Positions 4,890 to 11,616 of a stretch of 11,616 nt of DNA are shown one piece after another; the first letter of the stretch is position 1; each line of letters starts with the position of its first letter. The stretch is taken from NCBI GenBank assembly GCA_903925705.1, contig CAIYGJ010000088.1:1-11616 (forward strand), read 5' to 3'. The stretch is from an uncultured Actinomycetes bacterium (GTDB lineage: Bacteria > Actinomycetota > Actinomycetes > S36-B12 > UBA5976). The notes beneath the pieces were generated by a model, which was not told the origin of the DNA, searched no databases, and saw only the letters and a program-made list of their open reading frames with translations. Made by a program: the position numbers and the translations under genes.

Positions 4890-5810
4890 ATGCAATTTTC
4901 GATTAAGGTCTGTTCGCATTTAACTCCCGAACAAACAGCCCGAGTTATTCAAATTACGCTCAACGCTGCAATCGTTGATGAAATGGCACCACTGTCAGAA
5001 CATGTACTAATTCACTTACATCATGGTGGCGATTCTCATGATGAGCATATGATTGCTGTTAATCAGGTTGGTGAAATTCAAGGTTACTTACACCTCGATG
5101 CAACTGATGCAGTTGAAGGCCCGGTACTTGAAGTTGTCGTAGATCCCGAGGCTCGCCGAAACGGAATTGGAAAAGCGCTGGTGCAATCTGCTCTGGATCG
5201 AACTGGCGATTCACGCATTCGACTTTGGGCACATGGTGAGCTATCAAGTGCTTACGGAATGGCGGAAGAACTTGGCTTTGAAAAGAGCAGGGAGCTTTGG
5301 CAAATGCGCCGTTCACTATTCGCGCCGTTTCCAAAAGCACAATTCGCAAATGAACTTGAAATTCGATCCTTTGAAGTTGGCGTCGATGAAGATAGCTGGC
5401 TGGATTTGAATTCACAAGTTTTCGCGGATCATCCAGAGCAAGGGCGAATGACGCGCGAAGATTTAGATGTGCGCATGTCCGAAGCCTGGTTTGATCCCGC
5501 AGGATTCCTGATCGCAACTCGTAATGGCGAAATGGTCGGCTACCACTGGACCAAAGTTCATGGTGGCCAAGGCTCACATGGCCATTCGGAAATTGGTGAA
5601 ATTTATGTTCTTGGTGTTGCCCCGAGCGAACGCGGCACCGGACTAGCAAAGGCTCTAAGTATTAGAGGCCTGGAACATTTACGAAACCAGAGATTGCCAG
5701 CAGCCATGCTCTATGTTGATGCCGATAATAAGGCAGCGATCGGATTGTATGAATCCCTTGGGTTTGCCCATTGGGACACTGACGTGATGTTTAGGAAAGA
5801 GCAGGCGTAA
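4890..5810 (+). CDS. mshD: Mycothiol synthase (acetyl-CoA:Cys-GlcN-Ins acetyltransferase)
   Basis: This 306-aa protein has two GNAT domains, the length and layout of MshD. It catalyses the last step of mycothiol synthesis, N-acetylation of the cysteine in Cys-GlcN-Ins with acetyl-CoA. The N-terminal GNAT has the acetyl-CoA loop VVVDPEARRNGIGKAL at about 83-97. The C-terminal GNAT has VLGVAPSERGTGLAKAL at about 240-256. MshD marker segments WFDPAGFLIAT and GYHWTKVH are present, and the end reads LYVDADNKAAIGLYESLGF. There is no strong Shine-Dalgarno; the 2-bp gap to the preceding regulator gene suggests translational coupling. Its 3' end overlaps the convergent S51-like gene by 20 bp. Its presence shows that the host makes mycothiol as its low-molecular-weight thiol. 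The enzyme is cytoplasmic. Confidence 0.93.
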   Translation: MQFSIKVCSHLTPEQTARVIQITLNAAIVDEMAPLSEHVLIHLHHGGDSHDEHMIAVNQVGEIQGYLHLDATDAVEGPVLEVVVDPEARRNGIGKALVQSALDRTGDSRIRLWAHGELSSAYGMAEELGFEKSRELWQMRRSLFAPFPKAQFANELEIRSFEVGVDEDSWLDLNSQVFADHPEQGRMTREDLDVRMSEAWFDPAGFLIATRNGEMVGYHWTKVHGGQGSHGHSEIGEIYVLGVAPSERGTGLAKALSIRGLEHLRNQRLPAAMLYVDADNKAAIGLYESLGFAHWDTDVMFRKEQA

Positions 5811-6498
5811 TTAGAGTTTGGCCATGGCCATACTCAACGCGATGCCCATCAACAAATAGCCAAGCTGACTGACGACCTTTAACTTCCCATTCAAACGGAC
5901 CGCCAACAATTGCGGTGTCTTCATCGATGCCAACAACGCTCACTCCATCTGGGACCTTCATAAACCTCGTCATGAAGTCTGGGATGCGAGCAAACATTTT
6001 GTCGAAGTGTGGCAAGACGCGAATGTGTGGCAAAAGCCCAAAACCGCTGGTTGCGTGATGTGTTGGTAGCCGCAAAGTTGGAATGTGATCTGCCAGTGCC
6101 ATCGCGCCTGCACTGCATCCAGCAAGTGCGGCGCCATCTCGCCAAGCAGATTCAATTTCGCGCCAAAGCAAAGTGTCGCGAAGCGTGTTAGCCAAAAAAG
6201 AGGGGTTGCCACCTGATAAATAAATTAATCCGGCGCCTCGAACTTGCTCAGCAATTCGCGGATCATCGGCATCATTGCGATCGTGGGCGATTACAGATAC
6301 TGCTTCAACACCAATGCGCTCGGCTTGGGCCTTACCTAATGTGATCCAGTGATGTAGCGATGACTCCCCTTCGGGCGCAGCGGCTGTTGGAATCTGGACA
6401 TACTTTGGGTTTCGACCAGCGATTAGGTTCGCTTCAACTTCTTGCATGATTGGCAGGTATTCACCGGAGCCAACTAATGCAATTGGACCCGCACTCAT
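5791..6498 (-). CDS. Peptidase S51-like hydrolase (dipeptidase E/cyanophycinase clan)
   Basis: This 235-aa protein has the S51 fold. The N-terminal strand IALVGSGEY leads to a GLIYLSGGNPSFL oxyanion-side segment (about 90-102). The nucleophile elbow is AGCSAGAMAL with S129, and the His segment is VLPHFDKM (H164). A late VVGIDEDTAIVGG follows. S51 enzymes are Ser peptidases of the glutamine-amidotransferase-like class, including dipeptidase E and cyanophycinase, which release aspartyl dipeptides. The substrate cannot be named here. Freshwater actinobacteria are reported to use cyanophycin, so that is one option. The ATG at 6498 is chosen because it overlaps the upstream paralogue's stop by 4 bp (ATGA). 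A start six codons further upstream would lie inside that gene. The two S51-like genes form an operon. Confidence 0.85.
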   Translation of the reverse strand: MSAGPIALVGSGEYLPIMQEVEANLIAGRNPKYVQIPTAAAPEGESSLHHWITLGKAQAERIGVEAVSVIAHDRNDADDPRIAEQVRGAGLIYLSGGNPSFLANTLRDTLLWREIESAWRDGAALAGCSAGAMALADHIPTLRLPTHHATSGFGLLPHIRVLPHFDKMFARIPDFMTRFMKVPDGVSVVGIDEDTAIVGGPFEWEVKGRQSAWLFVDGHRVEYGHGQTLITPALS

Positions 6499-7661
6499 GA
6501 ACTTTCGATCTCCCAAGACGATCCGTCTTTGGTGTCCTGGATGGTCACTTTCATTTCCATAAGTTGATCCCGAATTGCATCGGCATCATCCCAACGCCCA
6601 CCCGCACGAGCTGCTTGTCGAGCTTGTAACAAGGCATCAACATATGGGCCAATGACCGACATGATGTCGACTTTTGGACTTGCTGCAATGTGACCTAGTC
6701 GAGTTACCAGCGAATGCACAGCAGCACGAGTTTCAGTATCGCGATCTAGCTCATCAAGATTCAATAAAGCGTCAACTGCGTCACTTACTTTTCCTGCATC
6801 AAGAAGTTCTTCAACTTTATGTGGATCTACTTTAAACAGTGGTGCAGGTTCACCCAACACAATGGTGCTTCCAGTGTGAGAAATAATTTCTTCGAATGTC
6901 GCACTTTCGCCAGAGGCAACAGTCCAAGATTCACCATGGTGACGAATGGTCATTGTGCCTCGACCAAATACGTGTGCAGTGCGCTCTTCCAAATCAAAAC
7001 GAATGCCAGTGTGTTCATCAACACCAATAATGAAAACTTCAGGTGGCAGCAGGGATTCCATAACGCGCAAGCGACGCTCTCCGATGTAACAAAATCGAGT
7101 GTCATGATTTGCGCCGTCGGCATTGTCGTAATGCGGGATGATCGCTGCTGGCATTCCAGTGTGACGCTCGATTAAATTCAGGCCTGATAGCCAGTGTGGT
7201 TCTTCGCCAACTTTATACATTTCGTAAACCGGGATCGTATGTGATCCTGCAGTAAGCGCCGCCGCCGAGGCCAAAACTACAGTTCCATTTACCAACACTT
7301 CATCGAAGTGCGGACTGACTCCTAATTCGTGCCAAACCTTCAACGCGTATGACGGGCTGCCAGGTCCAGCAAATAGCCAATCAGATTCGCGAATTGCGTT
7401 GACTGCTTCACCTAGCGCTGCGCCATTTAGCGAAGTGTTTCGTAATGAAATAGCTTTTGGTGTCGCGCCTACGGAATGGGAAAAGAAGTCAATCAGTTTC
7501 TCGGTCAGATCATTGGCATTCTCTTGAAATCCAAATGGGGTGTCCAGAATGGTCAGTTTGAGCCGATCGAGTTTGCCCATGGATGCCAGGATTTGCTGGT
7601 GGGGTGTGACCATAGTTGGGCTGGTTTCCCCTGATCCCATAACTACTATTTGTCTCGACAC
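6495..7661 (-). CDS. Degenerate S51-like domain fused to a cysteinyl-tRNA synthetase-type C-terminal segment
   Basis: This 388-aa protein has two parts. Residues 1 to about 235 follow the S51-like fold: VVMGSGETSP, then WLFAGPGSPSYAL, IIPHYDN with H177, and IIGVDEHTGI. At the nucleophile elbow it reads VVLASAAALTAG (128-139). The Ser aligns with A133, and both glycines of GxSxG are lost, so hydrolase activity is doubtful. After a beta-rich linker, residues about 335-385 resemble the C-terminal end of actinobacterial CysRS: LLQARQAARAGGRWDDADAI, then RDQL, and a final IQDTKDGSSW. In CysRS that tail sits on the anticodon-side part of the enzyme. The start is GTG at 7661, with a GGGAT upstream. 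No catalytic CysRS domain is present. The function is unknown; it is co-transcribed with the intact S51 paralogue. Confidence 0.8.
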   Translation of the reverse strand: MSRQIVVMGSGETSPTMVTPHQQILASMGKLDRLKLTILDTPFGFQENANDLTEKLIDFFSHSVGATPKAISLRNTSLNGAALGEAVNAIRESDWLFAGPGSPSYALKVWHELGVSPHFDEVLVNGTVVLASAAALTAGSHTIPVYEMYKVGEEPHWLSGLNLIERHTGMPAAIIPHYDNADGANHDTRFCYIGERRLRVMESLLPPEVFIIGVDEHTGIRFDLEERTAHVFGRGTMTIRHHGESWTVASGESATFEEIISHTGSTIVLGEPAPLFKVDPHKVEELLDAGKVSDAVDALLNLDELDRDTETRAAVHSLVTRLGHIAASPKVDIMSVIGPYVDALLQARQAARAGGRWDDADAIRDQLMEMKVTIQDTKDGSSWEIESS

Positions 7662-7753
7662 CGCTAAATCATCCCACTTTTATAGGAATTGTTCATCTTA
7701 TGGAAAATCCGATTTAGGAGTTGTTTACCTAAATATGTAAGGCTTACCCCGTT

Positions 7754-9913
7754 ATGACTGATACTTCCCAATCAGCACCTATTGCTGCCTTGTTGCCTAG
7801 CGATCGATTCCTCGATCGAGAACTTTCTTGGCTTGCTTTTAACCAACGGGTTTTAGAGTTGGCGCAGGATCAAGATATGGAACTTCTCGAGCGCGTGAAG
7901 TATCTTTCTATTTTTGCCAGCAACCTCGATGAGTTCTTCATGGTTCGCGTCGCTGGACTTAAGCGCAGAATTGCGACTGGAATGGCAATTAAGACCGCTT
8001 CTGGGATGCGACCAACTGAAGTGCACTCCTCTGTTTTGGCCCAAAGTTACGATGCAATGAAGCGGGCTTCGGAAGCGTTGAATGATTCAATCCTTCCAGC
8101 ACTTGTCGCAAGCGGCATTGAAATCCTGCGCTGGGAAGAACTAACAAGCGATGAACGCGAAGCTATGTCTACGCTTTTTGACGAACAGGTGTTCCCGGTT
8201 CTTACACCTCTTGCGGTAGATCCTTCTCATCCGTTCCCATATATTTCTGGTCTTTCACTTAACCTGGCTGTTGTCGTTCGCAACCCAACTGCGGGAAGCG
8301 AACTTTTTGCTCGCGTAAAAGTGCCACCGTCACTTCCAAGGTTTATTGAAGTGTCACCTCAACGCTTCGTAACTCTCGAAGATGTGATGGCTGGTCACCT
8401 AGACAAGCTTTTCCCGGGTATGAAAGTAATGCAGTGCCATGCATTTCGAGTGACCCGAAATGAAGAACTCGAAGTTGAAGAAGATGATGCGGAAAACTTG
8501 TTGCAAGCTCTCGAGCGCGAGCTTATGCGCAGGCGTTTTGGTCCGGCAGTTCGACTTGAAGTAGAAAATTCAATAGATCCACATGTATTGGAATTGATTG
8601 TTGGCGAATTGGGTGTCGAACAAAACGAAGTATTCAGATTGTCTGGACCACTTGATCACCAATCACTTTTCGAATTGATGAAACTTAAGCGAGACGATCT
8701 AAAGGCACCAGTATTTATCGCCCGAACAAGTACCGCGCTTGCCGAGGTTGAAAGCTCCACGGCCCCCGACATTCTTGACGTGATGCGCCATCGCGACGTC
8801 TTATTGCATCACCCTTATGACTCGTTTTCTACTAGCATGCAAATGTTTTTGGAACAGGCTTCAAATGATCCAAATGTTCTGGCAATCAAGCAAACTTTGT
8901 ATCGAACTTCCGGTGACTCGCCAATTGTTGATGCGCTAATCAACGCCGCAGAACTTGGTAAGCAAGTTTTGGCTGTTGTGGAAATTAAGGCTCGATTCGA
9001 TGAACAAAACAATATCGATTGGGCCCGAAAGTTAGAAGAATCAGGCGTCCATGTTGTTTATGGAATTGTTGGCCTCAAAACTCACGCCAAACTTTGTTTA
9101 GTGGTTCGGAATGACGGCGGCAAATTGAATCGTTACGTCCACATTGGTACTGGAAACTACAATCCGCGTACCGCCCGACTTTATGAAGATTATGGGCTAC
9201 TTTCAACTGATCCAAAAATTGGCGAAGATGTTGCCAGTTTGTTCAATCACTTAAGTGGCTATGGCATTCAAGGTGAGTACAACCGATTAATTGTTGCTCC
9301 AAAGGGTTTGAGGTCCGGACTTATTGAACGCATTGAAAGAGAGATTGCCTTTGCAAATGCAGGCAAGGCAGCGCACATACGATTCAAGTGCAATTCGATT
9401 GTGGATGAGTCCATAATCGATGCGCTTTATCGCGCCTCCCAAGCTGGCGTCAAGGTTGATATTCTGGTTCGCGGAATCTGTTCAATTCGTCCAGGCGTGC
9501 CAGGCTATTCAGAAAACATTCGAGTGCGCAGCGTGCTAGGTCGATTCTTAGAGCACAGCAGAGTTTATGACTTCCACAATGGAGGTGAAGGCGAAACTTG
9601 GATCGGCTCAGCAGACCTTATGCACCGCAACTTGGATCGTCGGGTTGAAGTACTGGTCAGAATGAATTCGGAAAATGCCAAATCAATTATCGAGGTTGTG
9701 GACCTAGGTATGTCTGACACCACGGCATCTTGGCATTTACTTTCTGACGGCGAATGGGTACGTAAGCACTTGGACGAATCAGGCGAGGCGCTTGTTGACT
9801 ATCAAGAACTACTAATAGCGAACCATCCGGTTGCTAAGTCAGCCGCTGATGTACCTACACCAAGGCGGATCGACACCTTGCTAAACAAGGTTGGACTCTT
9901 TGGCAGCCACTGA
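7754..9913 (+). CDS. ppk: Polyphosphate kinase (PPK1)
   Basis: This 719-aa protein has the length and domain order of PPK1. The N domain begins DRFLDRELSWLAFNQRVLEL (about 17-36) and contains FASNLDEFFMVRVAG. A head domain follows, then two PLD-like catalytic domains. The autophosphorylated His is H463 in RYVHIGTGNYNPRTARLY, and a second conserved His lies in the FLEHSRVYDFHN segment (H601 or H608). Phosphate-binding segments FSTSMQMFLEQASNDP and IKQTLYRTSGDSPIV are intact. The enzyme reversibly moves the ATP gamma-phosphate to polyphosphate at the cytoplasmic face. The ATG has only a weak AAGG element about 11 bases upstream, and I see no convincing promoter in the 92-bp spacer. A MutT1-like gene overlaps its 3' end, the same ppk-mutT1 pairing as in mycobacteria. 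Confidence 0.96.
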   Translation: MTDTSQSAPIAALLPSDRFLDRELSWLAFNQRVLELAQDQDMELLERVKYLSIFASNLDEFFMVRVAGLKRRIATGMAIKTASGMRPTEVHSSVLAQSYDAMKRASEALNDSILPALVASGIEILRWEELTSDEREAMSTLFDEQVFPVLTPLAVDPSHPFPYISGLSLNLAVVVRNPTAGSELFARVKVPPSLPRFIEVSPQRFVTLEDVMAGHLDKLFPGMKVMQCHAFRVTRNEELEVEEDDAENLLQALERELMRRRFGPAVRLEVENSIDPHVLELIVGELGVEQNEVFRLSGPLDHQSLFELMKLKRDDLKAPVFIARTSTALAEVESSTAPDILDVMRHRDVLLHHPYDSFSTSMQMFLEQASNDPNVLAIKQTLYRTSGDSPIVDALINAAELGKQVLAVVEIKARFDEQNNIDWARKLEESGVHVVYGIVGLKTHAKLCLVVRNDGGKLNRYVHIGTGNYNPRTARLYEDYGLLSTDPKIGEDVASLFNHLSGYGIQGEYNRLIVAPKGLRSGLIERIEREIAFANAGKAAHIRFKCNSIVDESIIDALYRASQAGVKVDILVRGICSIRPGVPGYSENIRVRSVLGRFLEHSRVYDFHNGGEGETWIGSADLMHRNLDRRVEVLVRMNSENAKSIIEVVDLGMSDTTASWHLLSDGEWVRKHLDESGEALVDYQELLIANHPVAKSAADVPTPRRIDTLLNKVGLFGSH

Positions 9914-10820
9914 CCGAATCATTGCGGCTGGAGCGGTAGTAACTCGCGACGGATCAAACGGCGCCGAATATTTGCTGGTGCATCGTGATTATCGCGAGGA
10001 TTGGACGTTTCCTAAAGGAAAGGTTGAATCTGGCGAGCACATCATTGGAGCGGCAGTAAGAGAAGTTCGAGAAGAAACCGGATTTGCGATTGAGCTAGGA
10101 ATGCCCCTACCTACGCAAACTTACAAGATTGATCAGCGGCTCAAGGATTCGCATTACTGGTCTGCCCAATTGCTTTCCGGAACCTTTTTACCCAATGACG
10201 AAGTTGATGAGATTGCTTGGCTAACTTTTGAAGAAGCAGCAAAAAGATTGACCTACGAACATGACGTCGAAGTTCTTAAAGCTGCTGCGGTAGCCGTTAA
10301 GACGACGCCAATGATTGTGCTTCGCCACACCCAGGCTATGAAGCGCGCCGAATGGGCAGTAGACGATGAAAATCTGAATGAGCCAGATGCATTTCGTCCA
10401 CTGACATCTGTTGGCAGAATCCAGGCAACAATGTTGGTCAGTGCACTTGCTGCTTATGGGATTACTCGATTGCACTCCTCAGACTCGGTTCGTTGTCGAG
10501 ATACTCTTGGTCCTTACGCATCATCTCGGAGTTTGTCGATAACTTTGGAGCCTTCTTTGAGCGAAGAGCAACATATGCAATTCCCTGAAAATTCAAGCAC
10601 TCGAGCCGGCGAACTTGCAGGGATTGAAACTGCTTTCGTTCTGTGTACCCACCGCCCAGTTTTACCAACTGTCATGGAAATGTTGGCCAATAAATTTGAA
10701 GTAGCGATTGAAGCGAAAAAGGCCTTTGATCCAGCACTAACCCCAGGTTCAATGGTGGTTTATCATCGGGATTCGTCAGATTTATCAAAAATTGTTTCAG
10801 TCGAAAGACACATGCACTAA
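9900..10820 (+). CDS. mutT1: MutT1-like NUDIX hydrolase fused to a histidine phosphatase domain
   Basis: This protein of about 306 aa has two domains as in mycobacterial MutT1. The N-terminal NUDIX domain holds the box GKVESGEH...REVREETGF at about 40-62. The C-terminal histidine-phosphatase domain has R142-H143-T, R198 in SSDSVRC and H251 in CTHRPVLP. The box is RHT where the family usually has RHG or RHA. MutT1 hydrolyses 8-oxo-dGTP, 8-oxo-GTP and diadenosine polyphosphates, protecting nucleotide pools. The start is uncertain. TTG at 9900 has AAGG nine bases upstream, which I prefer; TTG at 9891 is also open and would add three residues. Either overlaps the end of ppk, implying coupled translation and a shared transcript. 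The protein is cytoplasmic. Confidence 0.88.
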   Translation: MAATDRIIAAGAVVTRDGSNGAEYLLVHRDYREDWTFPKGKVESGEHIIGAAVREVREETGFAIELGMPLPTQTYKIDQRLKDSHYWSAQLLSGTFLPNDEVDEIAWLTFEEAAKRLTYEHDVEVLKAAAVAVKTTPMIVLRHTQAMKRAEWAVDDENLNEPDAFRPLTSVGRIQATMLVSALAAYGITRLHSSDSVRCRDTLGPYASSRSLSITLEPSLSEEQHMQFPENSSTRAGELAGIETAFVLCTHRPVLPTVMEMLANKFEVAIEAKKAFDPALTPGSMVVYHRDSSDLSKIVSVERHMH

Positions 10821-10835
10821 CTGATTAGTTTGTGC
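10814..10835 (+). terminator. Weak hairpin at the end of the ppk-mutT1 operon
   Basis: GCACTAACT pairs with AGTTTGTGC over nine positions with one mismatch and a GATT loop, spanning the mutT1 stop codon. No T-tract follows, so a role as intrinsic terminator is doubtful. Confidence 0.3.
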
Positions 10836-10863
10836 TGAAAGACTGAACTGAGGCTTTCGAAAG

Positions 10864-10893
10864 TTGACAGGGGCATTCCTGCTAGGGTCTAAA
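10864..10893 (+). promoter_or_regulatory. Candidate promoter of the EamA transporter gene
   Basis: A perfect -35 hexamer TTGACA (10864-10869) is followed after 18 bp by TCTAAA (10888-10893). The ATG is about 60 bases downstream and has AGG about 10 bases before it. TAGGGT (10883-10888) is an alternative -10 but at only 13-bp spacing. Confidence 0.5.
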
Positions 10894-10954
10894 GCAGATC
10901 CAAATTTTCCACTAGCCCACCTTTGAGAAAGCTAAAAACCCAGGTTCCTTACCA

Positions 10955-11503
10955 ATGACTAGCCACAAAAAACTCCACGAGAAAAATCCCAAATTGGGAT
11001 ATTCCTTGTACTTGGCGGCGGCAACTTGTTGGGCACTGAACGGTACTGTTTCTAAAGTTGTCTTGCTAGAAGTCGGCGATCCATTACGCGTATCGCAGTT
11101 CCGCGGAACTGGAACCGCGATAATTCTTACAATTTTTGTGGCACTTACAAATCGAAAAGCATTTCGGATCAAACCAAAAGAAGCATTGCTGTTAGCTGGT
11201 TACGGCATTATCGGTGTTGCCATGTGCCAGTGGTTCTACTTTGAATCCATTTCGAGAATGCCAATCACGATTAGTTTGCTAATCGAATTTATGGCTCCAA
11301 TTTTTGTTGTGCTCTATGCCCGATTTGTAATGCATGTGCCAGTAAAGAGCACCGTTTGGCTTGGGTTGGCACTTGCCGTTGCGGGATTGGCTATGGTGGC
11401 TCAAGTTTGGGATGGCTTTACGCTCGACAAAATCGGAGTGCTATTCGCAATGGCTTCCATGACCACTCTGGTATTTATGTACTTACTTGGTGACAAAGCA
11501 AGT
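10955..11503 (+). CDS. EamA/DMT-family transporter, N-terminal 183 aa (cut at a junction)
   Basis: The reading frame begins MTSHKKLHEKNPKLGYS and enters hydrophobic segments typical of the drug/metabolite transporter superfamily. Marks include YLAAATCWALNGTVSKVVL, RVSQFRGTGTA, a helix with GVAMCQWFYFESI, the LLIEFMAPIFVVLYARF stretch that ends many EamA repeats, and GLALAVAGLAMVAQVW. About six membrane helices are visible, covering the first EamA repeat and the start of the second. Full-length members have about ten helices and 280-300 aa, so the C-terminal third is missing. The frame stays open to the window end, but after about 11503 composition and protein character change abruptly. I end the native part there. 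The substrate is unknown; EamA proteins export metabolites such as amino acids. Confidence 0.8.
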
Positions 11504-11616
11504 ACGCGGTCGCGTACGACCCAGCGGGGCTGGCGGTGGTGGCGGGCACGTACGCCGGCGTCAGCCTGGTCCTCCCGCCGGTCACCCTGCCCGGCGCGAC
11601 GGGCGGCAGCTACGAC
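11504..11616 (+). other. High-GC foreign segment with a partial coding frame, probable assembly or amplification chimera
   Basis: From about 11504 to the end the sequence becomes extremely GC-rich. The transporter frame here encodes Arg/Trp/Ser-rich low-quality protein. A different plus-strand frame starting at 11506 stays open for 37 codons, beginning AVAYDPAGLAVVAG, with 36 of 37 third positions G or C. That is the codon use of a high-GC organism and unlike every other gene in the window. The product is too short to name. The switch coincides with a perfect inverted repeat, GTACGCG-GT-CGCGTAC (11502-11517). A chimeric contig end is the simplest explanation; real recombination cannot be excluded. 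Confidence 0.75.

Noticed and set aside
5817..5830. TGGCCATGGCCA palindrome
   Set aside because: It lies inside the S51-like coding sequence, has no loop and no T-tract, and is explained by codons for that protein.
7691..7733. GTTCAT and GTTTAC elements upstream of ppk resembling PHO-box half sites
   Set aside because: They lie 32 bp apart, which does not fit 11-bp repeat phasing, and no intervening copy is recognisable.
7737..7747. GTAAG-G-CTTAC palindrome before ppk
   Set aside because: It is short, with no matching copy elsewhere in the window and no clear relation to a promoter.
10854..10863. CTTTCGAAAG palindrome after mutT1
   Set aside because: It is too short and loop-less to be a terminator; it could be chance in the promoter region of the next gene.
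1..11616. CRISPR arrays, tRNA or rRNA genes, insertion sequences, phage genes
   Set aside because: No regularly spaced repeats, cloverleaf segments, transposase or integrase motifs were seen on either strand.

Overview
The window looks like a chromosomal segment from a low-to-moderate GC member of the Actinomycetota. Several features point there: a mycothiol acetyltransferase (mshD), a GlnR-type orphan response regulator, a Nur/Fur regulator, a DUF1416-sulfurtransferase-DUF4395 cluster, and the ppk-mutT1 pair. The base composition is clearly below that of Streptomyces or Mycobacterium, so a planktonic lineage such as the Nanopelagicales (acI) is plausible. That placement is inference. The last ~113 bases are very GC-rich and do not belong with the rest.

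Layout. (1) 1-1215, minus strand: a tight operon of a 33-aa membrane micro-protein, a nitrobindin-like beta-barrel protein, a Nur-type metalloregulator and the N-terminus of a YgfZ/GcvT-like folate-binding protein. The first three are linked by 4-bp ATGA overlaps. (2) 1277-1708, plus strand: a CoA-binding (YccU-type) protein ending at a perfect 18-bp bidirectional hairpin. (3) 1764-3518, minus strand: a sulfur operon of DUF4395 membrane protein, rhodanese-type sulfurtransferase and DUF1416. It is preceded by a 26-codon leader peptide with Cys codons at its end and a probable leaderless promoter. (4) 3670-5810, plus strand: membrane-anchored thioredoxin, glnR-like regulator and mshD. (5) 5791-7661, minus strand: two overlapping peptidase S51-like paralogues. 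One keeps the Ser nucleophile. The other has a degenerate nucleophile elbow and carries a C-terminal segment resembling the end of cysteinyl-tRNA synthetase. (6) 7754-10820, plus strand: polyphosphate kinase overlapped by a MutT1-like NUDIX plus histidine-phosphatase protein. (7) 10955-11503: an EamA-family transporter cut by a junction to foreign-looking high-GC sequence.

The common theme of the central part is cysteine and thiol chemistry. It combines sulfane-sulfur transfer under a putative cysteine-sensing leader, thioredoxin/DUF4395 redox proteins, the last step of mycothiol synthesis, and a CysRS-C-terminus fusion protein. The flanks carry metal (Nur), nitrogen (GlnR) and phosphate (Ppk) control functions. 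The most unusual items are the Cys-codon leader peptide, the pseudo-S51/CysRS-tail fusion, and the chimeric junction with a 7-bp inverted repeat at the right edge.
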